A program made the translations under genes and the position numbers. Below the pieces are notes generated by a model, which was not told where the DNA came from, ran no database searches, and saw nothing but the letters and a program-made list of their open reading frames with translations. DNA of 64,000 bases from an uncultured Caryophanales bacterium (GTDB taxonomy: Bacteria > Bacillota_I > Bacilli_A > Acholeplasmatales > Anaeroplasmataceae): the NCBI GenBank assembly GCA_946405105.1, contig CAMJFY010000002.1:62001-126000 (forward strand), in the 5' to 3' direction. Shown in pieces: positions 55,490 through 63,712 of the stretch (its first letter is position 1; the number at the start of each line of letters is the position of its first letter).

Positions 55490-56536
55490 ATGAAAAGATA
55501 TATAAGATTATTAATAATTCCAGCTTTAATGATAACTTTAGTAAGCTGTTCTAAAAACAAAGCTAATTATAATTTTAAAACATGGAATAAATGTGACTCA
55601 TTAGATACCTTAAAGGAATTTGTAAAAGAAGCGACTAATAAAAAATCTAAAAAATATATTCCAGTAGAAGATAGAATAGTAACATTTGATATGGATGGTA
55701 CATTTGTAGGTGAATTATATCCAACATATTTTGAATATAATTTGCTTGAATATAGAGTGTTAGATGATGAAACATATAAAAATAAGGCATCTCAATCAGA
55801 AATAGATGCAGCAAATAGTATTAGAGACTTCGTTAGAAATGGCACTAAATTACCTGATCATTTTGATATGATTCACGCAAATGCTGCAGCAAAAGCATAT
55901 GCTGGAATGACTGTAGCTGAATTTGATAAATATGTTAAGGATTATGCTAAAATGCCTGCCAATGGATTTAGTGGTATGACTTATGGAGAATCATTTTATA
56001 AGCCAATGCTAGAAATTTTTGATTATCTAGAGAAGAATGATTTCACATATTATGTTGTTAGTGGCTCTGATAGATTTATTTGTAGAGCGCTAGTTGAATC
56101 TATTGGTATTGAGCCTAATAGAGTTATTGGTATGGATGTTGTTTTAGAATCTTCTGGCCAAGGTGATACAGAAGGTGTTAATTACACATGCGGAGTTGAT
56201 GAAACTCTAATCAGAACAGATGAATTAATAATAAAAAATTTAAAAACAAATAAGGTTAAGCAAATAGCTCAAGAAATCGGAAAGATACCAGTATTATCTT
56301 TTGGAAATAGTGGTGGAGATTCAGCAATGCATAATTATTGCTTATCTAACCCTAAATATGATACAGAAGTATTTATGCTTATTGCTGATGATGAAGAAAG
56401 AGATCATGCAAATAGAGAAAAAGCATTAAATTTAAAGATTCAATGGGAAGAAGCTGGATATAATGTTATTTCTATGAAAGAAGATTTTAAAACAATTTAT
56501 GGAGATAACGTATTAAAAACAGATTTCACTTTTTAA
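55490..56536 (+). CDS. Lipid-anchored HAD-superfamily phosphatase
   Basis: This 348-residue protein has a lipoprotein signal (MKRYIRLLIIPALMITLVSC, lipobox LVSC) and a HAD phosphatase domain. The nucleophile motif is VTFDMDGTFVGE (about 66-77), the motif II Ser is in YYVVSGSDRFICRAL (about 190-204), and motif IV is SFGNSGGDSAMHNYC near 270. Secreted HAD phosphatases of this type include phosphorylcholine phosphatase-like enzymes; the substrate here is unknown. AAGGAGGT is upstream of the ATG. It probably releases phosphate from an external compound. Confidence 0.85.
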   Translation: MKRYIRLLIIPALMITLVSCSKNKANYNFKTWNKCDSLDTLKEFVKEATNKKSKKYIPVEDRIVTFDMDGTFVGELYPTYFEYNLLEYRVLDDETYKNKASQSEIDAANSIRDFVRNGTKLPDHFDMIHANAAAKAYAGMTVAEFDKYVKDYAKMPANGFSGMTYGESFYKPMLEIFDYLEKNDFTYYVVSGSDRFICRALVESIGIEPNRVIGMDVVLESSGQGDTEGVNYTCGVDETLIRTDELIIKNLKTNKVKQIAQEIGKIPVLSFGNSGGDSAMHNYCLSNPKYDTEVFMLIADDEERDHANREKALNLKIQWEEAGYNVISMKEDFKTIYGDNVLKTDFTF

Positions 56537-56571
56537 TAATATTTAAAAAAGATATAATAAGAGACTAATTT

Positions 56572-57240
56572 ATGACATATAAAGAATTAGAAGAATATTT
56601 ATTTAAAATTAAAGATAATAAATTTGCTGATTTCTCTAAATCATTATCTAATAGTGAATATATTTCTATTGGTGTTAAAAATCCTATATTAAAAGAAATA
56701 ATTAAAGAGCACAAGCTAGATAATGAATTAAATACTAATGATTTTATATTAGGCAAATATTTAGAAGTAGATCATATTTATTTTGGTTTATCATTAATTA
56801 GATTAAATAATATAGATGAGCAATTAGAATTTTTAAGTAATAATATTAAATATGCTAAATCATGGGCAGTAACTGATTGTTTATCTTCATATATGAAAAA
56901 GGTTAGCTTTGATAAATTTTATAATTTCTTTATTAACAAATATAATACAGAATATACATATGAAAGAAGAATGGCATATGTATTAGGATTAAAACAAACT
57001 AAGAATAAAGATATATTAAAGATATTACCTTTAATGAAAAATAATGAGGAATATATGGTAATGATGGCTGAGGCTTGGCTATTATCATTTATTGCCGTAA
57101 ACTATGAAAAAGAAGTATATGATTATTTATCTAAATGCACTGATAATACATTAAAGAGAAAGGCAATATCTAAAATTTGTGATTCATTAAGATTTAGTGA
57201 AGAATCAAAAAATAAATTTAAAGAATTAAGACAAAAATAG
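56572..57240 (+). CDS. DNA alkylation repair protein, AlkD-like HEAT repeat
   Basis: This 222-residue all-helical protein resembles the AlkD/AlkC family of alkylpurine DNA glycosylases built from HEAT repeats. It has GVKNPILKEIIKE at the start, a YAKSWAVTDCLSSYM segment (about 97-111, with the W and D that flank the lesion in AlkD) and the YERRMAYVLGLKQ helix. It is very Asn/Lys-rich. It would remove 3-methyl- or 7-methylpurines, but several such homologs have unknown activity. It starts 36 bases after the HAD gene and is followed by a terminator. Confidence 0.8.
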   Translation: MTYKELEEYLFKIKDNKFADFSKSLSNSEYISIGVKNPILKEIIKEHKLDNELNTNDFILGKYLEVDHIYFGLSLIRLNNIDEQLEFLSNNIKYAKSWAVTDCLSSYMKKVSFDKFYNFFINKYNTEYTYERRMAYVLGLKQTKNKDILKILPLMKNNEEYMVMMAEAWLLSFIAVNYEKEVYDYLSKCTDNTLKRKAISKICDSLRFSEESKNKFKELRQK

Positions 57241-57266
57241 ATTCATCCTAGTGGTGAATCTTTTTT
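57240..57266 (+). terminator. Terminator after the AlkD-like gene
   Basis: GATTCATC/GGTGAATC (with one G-T pair) forms a hairpin followed by six Ts. Confidence 0.8.
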
Positions 57267-57358
57267 GTTTGACAAGAAGAAGCATTACATTCATTATTAA
57301 TTCTATTTATAATTTATAAAATTAATTCATATGGGACCAAATATTCATCTTTCAAACG

Positions 57359-57376
57359 CTTTTTATGCATAAAAAG
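57359..57376. promoter_or_regulatory. Perfect 18-bp palindrome upstream of the c-di-GMP-controlled gene
   Basis: CTTTTTATGCATAAAAAG equals its own reverse complement. It could be a regulator site about 75 bases before the -35 box. A related TTTTATGCATA lies in the decarboxylase leader at about 54014. Confidence 0.4.
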
Positions 57377-57450
57377 GTCGAAAATGAAGAATTTTACACT
57401 AGATAATACACAAAAACATGCATTTTTTGTAAAAATTTCACTTTTTTCTG

Positions 57451-57478
57451 TTGATTTGACCAAAAGTTGTGCTATAAT
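57451..57478 (+). promoter_or_regulatory. Promoter of the riboswitch-controlled gene
   Basis: TTGATT and TATAAT are separated by 16 bases. The start would lie about 25 bases before the aptamer. Confidence 0.75.
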
Positions 57479-57509
57479 GTATATGGATGAAATTGGGGAA
57501 AAAATTTAA

Positions 57510-57577
57510 TTTAGCAAAGTTAGAGCAATCTAGCGACGCAAAGCTATAGGGTCCCATGTGGATAGCCAGTTGCAAAA
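57510..57577 (+). promoter_or_regulatory. Cyclic di-GMP-I (GEMM-I) riboswitch
   Basis: The aptamer has the class I hallmarks: a P1 closing stem TTTAGCAA/TTGCAAAA; a hairpin GTTAGA-GCAA-TCTAGC with a GNRA tetraloop; the conserved GACGCAAAGCTATAGGG junction; and ATAGCCAGTTGC at the 3' side. The second arm is unusually short: GCTAT/ATAGC encloses only about 14 bases. It lies between the promoter and the ribosome site of the secreted protein gene, so c-di-GMP probably controls it in cis. I infer neither on nor off switching. Confidence 0.88.
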
Positions 57578-57633
57578 AATAGACTTTCATCTTAAATGTA
57601 ATTGACTATTTATAAGGGAGGTTTTTTTTCGAC

Positions 57634-59241
57634 GTGAGAAAAAAATTTTTTGCAGGAACTGCAGTAGCTATGTGTGTGCTAGGTTTTTCTTTATGCACTG
57701 TTTCAATTGATGCGACATCTAATGATATCGTAACTAATGACCAATTTGTATTTGATGCAAATAATCTAACTTCTAATTATGAATCAGGTGCATATATTGC
57801 GCAAGACCTAAATGTAAGTGTTAAGCTTGGTAACAACTACCAAGGAAATATTTTAAATGCTGGATTTGATTTTGGAGATTATAAATTTGATTATTGCTTA
57901 TTAGCAACAACTCCAACATATTCTTCATGGGAATCATTATTCAACAGCTTCTTCAAAAAGCAATCTAAGAATCAAGATTTAGCTCAATACTATATCTCAG
58001 CTTCAGAAGGAACTAGATGTGGTGTTTACTACACTGTAGTAGATAAGACACCAGTTGATAACACTTATTATGTTTCAAATAATAATACAGTTAGTGTTAT
58101 TAAGGAAAAAGGTAAGAACAAATATACAACTGTTGATACATTCACAGAACAATTAGATTCAATGTATTATTCTGAATTTACATTTGGAACTCAAGGAACA
58201 GTTGGTTTAAAGTCTGATACACAATACATTTGCTTATTTGGAGTTACAGTTGTTACTGAAACTGAAATCGAGAATAGAGAAGAATCAAATCAAGCTATTG
58301 AAAATTTAATTAATTATTATAATACATATGGTGTATCTACATCAGAAGAATTTACAAATCTTGTAGATGCTGCAAAGGAATCTTTAGAAGGTGTTAACCA
58401 TGTTTCTAAGATTGCTGATTATGATACATATCAAGATATCTTAGCTAAATATGATGAATTAGCTAATGTTGAAGCTAAGATTTCAGAATTAAGATTATTT
58501 AGTGCTTTTGCAAGAACAACAATGCCTTTATTAAATGTATCATATGATGATGCAACTAAAGAATTATTAGATGATATTGCAAATGAAATTGCAGCAGCAA
58601 ATGCATTAGGTATCTCAAATGAAGAAATTTCTAATTATAATTTATATTTAGAAGCGTTAAATATGTATAATGAAATGTCAAATGCTGCTATTGAAGCATT
58701 TGTTAATAAAGTAGCTGAAGCTAACGCTGTAAAGGGTGAAACTTCATCTTATGCATTAATTAATGAAGCAGAAGAATTATATAATGCTTTAAATTCTTAT
58801 GATAAAGAAAATGAAGCAGTAGTTGCTGCATATAATGCATTACAAGAAGTAAAAGCAGCTTATACTGAATATCAAGCATCTGTAACAGATAATGATATTG
58901 TATTCAATTACAATGAAGATGGTTTAATAAGCTCAATTGTATTTATTGGAACAATCAAGAATTTTGTATCAGCAAGTGAAATTGAGAATATTGTAATGGT
59001 TATTACTGATGAAACAACTGGTGAATCAGCTGAATACACATTAGAATCAGTATATAAGTCATTAAAGCAAAATGGTCAAGCTTTAAAAACTGCTGCTGAA
59101 GGTGTTAGATATATTTATAAGAAAATTGTTAATACAGATGGACAATATGATGGACATAAGCTTACAATGGCTTATTCAGTAGAATATACTGATGGTCATG
59201 TTGTAACATCAACACCAAAATCAGTAATAGTTGAGGCTTAA
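57634..59241 (+). CDS. Secreted protein under c-di-GMP riboswitch control
   Basis: This 535-residue protein has a type I signal peptide (MRKKFFAGTAVAMCVLGFSLCTVSIDA, cleavage near 27) without a lipobox. Residues about 35-205 are a beta-rich domain, about 210-430 are helical with repeats like EAANALGISNEEISNYNLYLEALNMYNEM and EAEELYNALNSYDKENEAVVAAYNAL (FIVAR-like), and about 430-535 are a beta domain (ending TPKSVIVEA). No sortase motif or catalytic signature is seen. GTG is the start codon, with AAGGGAGGT upstream. Known c-di-GMP-I targets include adhesins and surface enzymes, so a biofilm or attachment role is inferred. Confidence 0.82.
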   Translation: MRKKFFAGTAVAMCVLGFSLCTVSIDATSNDIVTNDQFVFDANNLTSNYESGAYIAQDLNVSVKLGNNYQGNILNAGFDFGDYKFDYCLLATTPTYSSWESLFNSFFKKQSKNQDLAQYYISASEGTRCGVYYTVVDKTPVDNTYYVSNNNTVSVIKEKGKNKYTTVDTFTEQLDSMYYSEFTFGTQGTVGLKSDTQYICLFGVTVVTETEIENREESNQAIENLINYYNTYGVSTSEEFTNLVDAAKESLEGVNHVSKIADYDTYQDILAKYDELANVEAKISELRLFSAFARTTMPLLNVSYDDATKELLDDIANEIAAANALGISNEEISNYNLYLEALNMYNEMSNAAIEAFVNKVAEANAVKGETSSYALINEAEELYNALNSYDKENEAVVAAYNALQEVKAAYTEYQASVTDNDIVFNYNEDGLISSIVFIGTIKNFVSASEIENIVMVITDETTGESAEYTLESVYKSLKQNGQALKTAAEGVRYIYKKIVNTDGQYDGHKLTMAYSVEYTDGHVVTSTPKSVIVEA

Positions 59242-59243
59242 TA

Positions 59244-59360
59244 ATGAAAGAATACAATAAACCTTTCTTAGAAGAAGAGCTTATAGAAATTGAGGATATA
59301 ATTTCTGTAAGCGATAAAGATGGCGACGATGTTGGAGACGATGTCGAAGGAAACGTTTAA
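59244..59360 (+). CDS. Small acidic ORF of 38 codons after the secreted protein
   Basis: MKEYNKPFLEEELIEIEDI then ISVSDKDGDDVGDDVEGNV. It starts two bases after the secreted protein stop (TAATAATG), and its ribosome site would be a weak GAGG in that gene's last codons. The N-terminus resembles short leader-like peptides with KP.L.EE.IE.EDII found in Firmicutes, and the C-terminus is very acidic. It is followed by a terminator, so it is the last unit of the same transcript. It is absent from the ORF track because of its size. Confidence 0.6.
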   Translation: MKEYNKPFLEEELIEIEDIISVSDKDGDDVGDDVEGNV

Positions 59361-59368
59361 TTAGTAAT

Positions 59369-59396
59369 AAACTGAGCATTTTTGCTCAGTTTTTTT
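59369..59396 (+). terminator. Terminator after the c-di-GMP-controlled transcript
   Basis: AAACTGAGCA/TGCTCAGTTT with a TTTT loop is followed by Ts. Confidence 0.9.
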
Positions 59397-59461
59397 ATTT
59401 CTCTTAATATTATGCTATAATTAATCTATAGATTACGATTATTTAGATTAAGGAGGATAAT

Positions 59462-60328
59462 ATGGGCTTTGATCCTAAAACAAAGAAGTATCCTTATCCA
59501 AAGGATACCTCAGAACACTATTTAAAAATAAAAAAGAATAGAAATATAAAGTTTGATTCAAATTATCCTTTTGTTAATACTAAAAAATCATTTAGATTCC
59601 TAAGATTCTTAGTAAGAATAGTATTAGTTATTATAGTATTTCCATATTCTAGATTGTATCTAGGATTAAAAATAAAAGGAAAGAAGAACCTAAAAGAAAA
59701 CAAGGCATTAATCAAACAAGGTGTAATATCTGTTAGTAACCATATTCATATGTGGGACTACATTTCAATAATGAAAGCTATAAAACCTATTAAGCCATAC
59801 ACTATTGTATGGGATAAGAATGTCAATGGTGAAAGTGGAAATCTAGTTAGACTTGTAGGTGGTATTCCTATCCCAAATAATGTAGGTGGAAAGATTAAAT
59901 TCTTTAAGACAATAAATGAATTGTTAAATACAGGACACTGGATTCATATTTATGCTGAAGGAAGCATGTGGGAATATTATTATCCTATTAGACCATTTAA
60001 GGATGGTGCGGCAGCACTTGCTATAAAGATGAATAAGCCTATTATTCCTATGGCATTTTCTTATAGAGAGCCAGGCTGGATAAGAAGAAAGATATTTAAA
60101 CAGCCAGCAGCATTAACTCTAAATATAGGGAAGCCTATATTTAAGAATAATGAATTAGAATATACATTACAAAAAGATGATTTAACTAAAAGAGTACACG
60201 ATGAAGTATGTATATTAGCTGGTATTAATCCAGAAGAAAATATTTATTCTCCTTATTATAATAATAGTGAAAGAATTGATTATTATGAATTAGAAGAATA
60301 TAATATTAATGGTGAAAAAAATGAGTAA
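59462..60328 (+). CDS. 1-acyl-glycerol-3-phosphate acyltransferase family (PlsC-like)
   Basis: This 288-residue acyltransferase has an N-terminal membrane-facing helix (FLRFLVRIVLVIIVFPYSRLYLGL, about 44-67), the catalytic HX4D in SVSNHIHMWDYIS (about 91-103), and the acceptor motif IYAEGSMWEY followed by PFKDGAAALAIKMNKPIIPM. It probably acylates lysophosphatidate in phospholipid synthesis. GGAGG precedes the ATG, with GCTATAATTAA as a possible -10 box. It overlaps bioY by 8 bases. Confidence 0.88.
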   Translation: MGFDPKTKKYPYPKDTSEHYLKIKKNRNIKFDSNYPFVNTKKSFRFLRFLVRIVLVIIVFPYSRLYLGLKIKGKKNLKENKALIKQGVISVSNHIHMWDYISIMKAIKPIKPYTIVWDKNVNGESGNLVRLVGGIPIPNNVGGKIKFFKTINELLNTGHWIHIYAEGSMWEYYYPIRPFKDGAAALAIKMNKPIIPMAFSYREPGWIRRKIFKQPAALTLNIGKPIFKNNELEYTLQKDDLTKRVHDEVCILAGINPEENIYSPYYNNSERIDYYELEEYNINGEKNE

Positions 60329-60905
60329 AAATAGAAGTAAAATTTATGATTTAACATTAATGTCTATTTGTTTAGCATTAATGATTGTTGGAGCTAAGCT
60401 TGCAATACCAATTGGACCTATTCCAGTTACATTTCAAACATTAGCTGTATTTATAATTTCATTAGTATTAGGTACTAAGCGTGCAGCTATAGTATTTACT
60501 ATATACATTATATTAGGATTAATAGGACTTCCTGTATTCTCAACTGGTGGAGGTATTCAATATATTTATATGCCATCATTTGGATTTGTTGTAGGATTCC
60601 TTCTAGCATCATTAGTAATTGGACTTGAGCCTAGATTTAATAAATTCTATGCTAAATATATCTTATCATTTATTGGATTAATAATTATTAATGTTTGTGG
60701 CTTATCATATATGTTTGTAGTATTTAATTTATATAAAGGATTAAATAAAGATTTTATTTATGTTATTCAGGTTGGATTATTACCATTTATTACTAAAGAT
60801 ATATTTATGGTAATTCTAGCATGCATTATTTATTCTAGATTAAAGATAGTTCTACATAGAGAAGAAAAAGAAGAAATAATATTAATAAATGATGAAAGAG
60901 TATAG
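60321..60905 (+). CDS. bioY: BioY-type biotin transporter substrate-binding subunit
   Basis: This 194-residue membrane protein has about six helices and the BioY marks AKLAIPIGPIPVTFQTLAVFI (about 22-42) and GLPVFSTGGGIQYIYMPSFGFVVGFLLA (about 73-100). It is the S component of an ECF-type biotin importer; no biotin synthesis gene is near, suggesting biotin uptake. The track starts at GTG 60309; ATG 60321 with GGTG upstream is preferred. It overlaps the acyltransferase, so lipid synthesis and biotin supply may be linked. Confidence 0.9.
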   Translation: MSKNRSKIYDLTLMSICLALMIVGAKLAIPIGPIPVTFQTLAVFIISLVLGTKRAAIVFTIYIILGLIGLPVFSTGGGIQYIYMPSFGFVVGFLLASLVIGLEPRFNKFYAKYILSFIGLIIINVCGLSYMFVVFNLYKGLNKDFIYVIQVGLLPFITKDIFMVILACIIYSRLKIVLHREEKEEIILINDERV

Positions 60906-60922
60906 CATTTGCTATACTTTTT
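60899..60922 (+). terminator. Terminator after bioY
   Basis: AGTATAGCA/TGCTATACT with a short TT loop is followed by Ts; it overlaps the stop codon. Confidence 0.85.
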
Positions 60923-60935
60923 TCATTGCATAATA

Positions 60936-60960
60936 AAAGCCCCTTGTCTTAAGGGGCTTT
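60936..60960. terminator. Bidirectional terminator between bioY and pyridoxal kinase
   Basis: AAAGCCCCTT/AAGGGGCTTT with a GTCTT loop. On the minus strand it is followed by TTTTA after the kinase stop, so it probably ends that gene. Confidence 0.85.
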
Positions 60961-60964
60961 CATA

Positions 60965-61786
60965 CTATTCTTCATTTTTTAATACTTCTTCAAATTTAAC
61001 ACCATATCCATGCTTGTCATCATCAATAGTTTCATTTATCGCATCAATGATGAAATCTGTAGCGTGGTGTAATGTTTCTCTCATTGATTTGCCATTTAAT
61101 ATATCGGCAACAATAACACTAGAGAAGATGTCACCAGTACCATGGTATGATTTAGGCTGTAATTCCTTTAATACTGTAGTTCTTGTAATTCCATCGAATC
61201 CAATTGCTCCTATAGAATCTTCACCATCCATAACACCAGTAAGAATAACATTTTTAGCACCTAATCTATATAATTCAACTAATAAATTTTGATAAAATTC
61301 AATTGTTTGATCTTTTGGTTCAACATAATCTATACCAGTAAGAAGACATGCTTCAGTTACATTAGGGATAATATAATCTGCCTCCATACACATTTTCTTC
61401 ATACCTAATACAATAAATTCATCTAATCCAGGATATAGCTTACCATTATCAGCCATTGCAGGATCTACGATAAATAATCCTCCATCCTTTAATAGCTTAT
61501 GCTTATTGTTTAAAATAATATCAAATTGCTTTCTATTGCCAATATATCCAGTATATATACAATCAACCTCGATATGTTCAGAAACCCAATGGTCAATTAT
61601 TTTAGGCATTTCATCAGTTAAATCTAGGAATGTGAAATCAGTAAATCCACATGTATGTGTAGATAATATTGCAGATGGAAGAATAACTGTTTCAATACCA
61701 TAATGTGATAATATAGGTAAGGCAACAGTAGTAGAGCATTGTCCATAACATGAAATGTCTTGAATTGTTAATACCTTTTTACTCAT
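60965..61786 (-). CDS. pdxY: Pyridoxal/pyridoxamine kinase
   Basis: This 273-residue ribokinase-fold enzyme phosphorylates vitamin B6 forms. It has the start VLTIQDISCYGQCSTTVALP, DPAMADNGKLYPG, PNVTEACLLTG near 137 and the anion-hole motif SYHGTGDIFSSVIVADIL near 223 (GTGD catalytic Asp). AGGAGG precedes the ATG. It follows the XRE gene by 11 bases on the minus strand, so the two are probably one operon. It supplies PLP for enzymes such as the decarboxylase above (inference). Confidence 0.92.
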   Translation of the reverse strand: MSKKVLTIQDISCYGQCSTTVALPILSHYGIETVILPSAILSTHTCGFTDFTFLDLTDEMPKIIDHWVSEHIEVDCIYTGYIGNRKQFDIILNNKHKLLKDGGLFIVDPAMADNGKLYPGLDEFIVLGMKKMCMEADYIIPNVTEACLLTGIDYVEPKDQTIEFYQNLLVELYRLGAKNVILTGVMDGEDSIGAIGFDGITRTTVLKELQPKSYHGTGDIFSSVIVADILNGKSMRETLHHATDFIIDAINETIDDDKHGYGVKFEEVLKNEE

Positions 61787-61797
61787 ATTTAATCCTC

Positions 61798-62325
61798 CTA
61801 TAGGAATTCTAATAATTTTTTTATTGCATGTATTTTTTCTATTGGTAAAGTTTTTAATTTTTCAATAGAATATAATCTATCTAAATCTTCTTTAGATGAA
61901 ATAGGTAAATTACCTAATAATATTTCTAATTCATCAAGGCTTTCTATATTTTGCATTAGGTTAGATAAATTAAGTCCACTTTTAATACCTAATAATTCAT
62001 TAATATTAATATATCTTCTATAGCTATCATCCTTATAATAAATAACCTTTTTATTAAGGTATTCATTTAGCTTTTGTTCTGATATTTGAAATTCAACTAT
62101 AGATTCTCCTTCAAAATAAACATATATACCTTCATCTTTAATACCAAGTATATAATCTATAGATGCTTTAAACAAATCATTTAATTTAATTAATAGCTTA
62201 GTAGAGAAATCTCTTTTCTCTTGTTCATAATATCCAATATTTGTAGAAGTGGTACCTAAAATATTAGCTAAATCAGCCTGAGTTAAGCCGAATTCTTTTC
62301 TTAATTTACCTAAATTATTAGCCAT
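61798..62325 (-). CDS. XRE-family transcriptional regulator
   Basis: This 175-residue protein has an N-terminal helix-turn-helix (KEFGLTQADLANILGTTSTNIGYYEQEKRDFSTKLLIKL, about 9-48) of Cro/CI type followed by a roughly 110-residue C-terminal part of unknown fold, probably for ligand binding or dimerisation. AAGGTGAT precedes the ATG. It lies upstream of the pyridoxal kinase on the same strand and may control it or the divergent lipoprotein. Confidence 0.88.
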   Translation of the reverse strand: MANNLGKLRKEFGLTQADLANILGTTSTNIGYYEQEKRDFSTKLLIKLNDLFKASIDYILGIKDEGIYVYFEGESIVEFQISEQKLNEYLNKKVIYYKDDSYRRYININELLGIKSGLNLSNLMQNIESLDELEILLGNLPISSKEDLDRLYSIEKLKTLPIEKIHAIKKLLEFL

Positions 62326-62357
62326 ATAATCACCTTATTTTTATAGTAGAAATATCA

Positions 62358-62418
62358 CTTATAATTATATTTTAATTATAAGCTTATTACAAGTTATATT
62401 AATATAAATGTTTATATT
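62358..62418. promoter_or_regulatory. Two inverted repeats in the XRE/lipoprotein divergent promoter
   Basis: CTTATAATTA-TATTT-TAATTATAAG (62358-62382) has 10-bp arms; AATATAAA-TG-TTTATATT (62401-62418) has 8-bp arms. Both are candidate binding sites of the XRE repressor. Confidence 0.5.
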
Positions 62419-62461
62419 TAAGCCTTCTTGTGATAAAATATATATACAAGGACGTGGTATT

Positions 62462-63589
62462 ATGAAATTTAAGAGAGTTTTAATCCCCGCATTATTATCA
62501 CTATGCGTGCTATCTTTATCATCATGTGATATCATGGGCTTTATTAAGGACAATACTGGAATTGACCCAAGTGGTATAATCAACACTATTCCAGAAGAAA
62601 CATATACACCTGTTGATATAGATGAAGATAATGAAGATTATGGATATTTAGATTTACAAAAATATGAAAGCATTAAAAATCAGCTAATAGGATTATATAC
62701 AGATATTGATAATGCATGTAAGGAATTTATGAATTCTGATAGAACATTAGCAAAAGAAACAAGATTTGTTGATGGTTCTAATAATGATTATTACATTATT
62801 AAGGATCAAATAAGCTATTCTGTATACGGTTTAACTTATTCTGAGGCTGCCGCAGTATATAAAACTGTAACATTAGATAGACCTGAATATTATTTCTTAT
62901 CTAATACATTCTTAAGTTCAATTTATGAAATTGGCGATTCAAGAAGAGAATATTTAGCATTAGTATGTGATCCTGATTATTATCAAGGATCTGTTAGACA
63001 GCAATATAATCAGCAGCTTGAAGCTTATGATGCAACAATAAAGGCTACATTCACTACTGGAGATGATATATTAACAAAGATTCAAAAGATTCATGATTAT
63101 ATTGTTACTCACTCACAATATGCATTTAAAGCCGATGGTGAGACTCCTGATGATTCATCATTTGCTCATAATTTATTGGGTATCGTTGTAAATCAAAAGG
63201 GTGTATGTGAATCATATGCTGAATTATTCCAATATTTATTAAATAAGAATGATATTTATTGTATATTAGTAACTGGTGATGCATATACTGAACTCCCTGC
63301 AATAGGAGAAGGTGAAGCACATGCTTGGAACTATGTTAAGTTAGATTATTCTATTGATGGTGAAACAGTTTCAAAGTGGTATGGATTTGATGTAACATGG
63401 GATGATCCAGTGCCAAATCAGCCATTTCCAAAATATACTTATTATGGTAGAGTAGATTCTGGATTTACAGATAGTCATGTTCCAGATTTAAGTGGTAATT
63501 TAAGCACAGGGCTAAGATATATGTATTCATTACCTACATTGGCAGATGCCCCAATTCATAATCCCGGAGGATTAACTTTTCCAGCTTAG
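62462..63589 (+). CDS. Lipoprotein with transglutaminase-like domain
   Basis: This 375-residue protein has a lipoprotein signal (MKFKRVLIPALLSLCVLSLSSC, lipobox LSSC) and a transglutaminase-like core at about 215-330: IQKIHDYIVTHSQY, then VNQKGVCESYAELFQYLLN with the catalytic Cys near 247, then AHAWNYVKLD with His near 288, and WYGFDVTWDDP with Asp. The Cys-His-Asp triad is intact. Related proteins act as proteases or transglutaminases on the surface. The track starts at 62408; ATG 62462 with AAGGA upstream is the real start. A terminator overlaps the stop. Confidence 0.85.
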   Translation: MKFKRVLIPALLSLCVLSLSSCDIMGFIKDNTGIDPSGIINTIPEETYTPVDIDEDNEDYGYLDLQKYESIKNQLIGLYTDIDNACKEFMNSDRTLAKETRFVDGSNNDYYIIKDQISYSVYGLTYSEAAAVYKTVTLDRPEYYFLSNTFLSSIYEIGDSRREYLALVCDPDYYQGSVRQQYNQQLEAYDATIKATFTTGDDILTKIQKIHDYIVTHSQYAFKADGETPDDSSFAHNLLGIVVNQKGVCESYAELFQYLLNKNDIYCILVTGDAYTELPAIGEGEAHAWNYVKLDYSIDGETVSKWYGFDVTWDDPVPNQPFPKYTYYGRVDSGFTDSHVPDLSGNLSTGLRYMYSLPTLADAPIHNPGGLTFPA

Positions 63590-63608
63590 GCTTAGGCCTA
63601 GGCTTTTT
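63584..63608 (+). terminator. Terminator overlapping the lipoprotein stop
   Basis: GCTTAGG/CCTAGGC (one G-T pair) is followed by five Ts. The stop TAG is in the stem. Confidence 0.75.
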
Positions 63609-63712
63609 CTTTGTATTTTTTAAAATCTTTAATTATTTTAATAATTATGTTAAAATATTTTTAAATATTGCCAATAAAACCGATATTATAATTGTTTAAA
63701 GGATGTGAGGAA

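Larger units (their letters stand above)
57267..57633 (+). other. Regulatory region with palindrome, promoter and c-di-GMP riboswitch
   Basis: No gene lies between the AlkD-like gene and the secreted protein. Holdings: AT-rich DNA to about 57350, the 18-bp palindrome at 57359, the promoter at 57451-57478, the riboswitch at 57510-57577, a 40-base linker, and the GGGAGG ribosome site at about 57616. GATGAAA (57486) and TTTCATC (57585) are exact complements and could close a helix around the aptamer as part of the expression platform. Confidence 0.7.

Noticed and set aside
54012-57376. Shared TTTTATGCATA in two promoters as a regulon site
   Set aside because: Only about 11 bases are shared in AT-rich DNA, so chance is likely.
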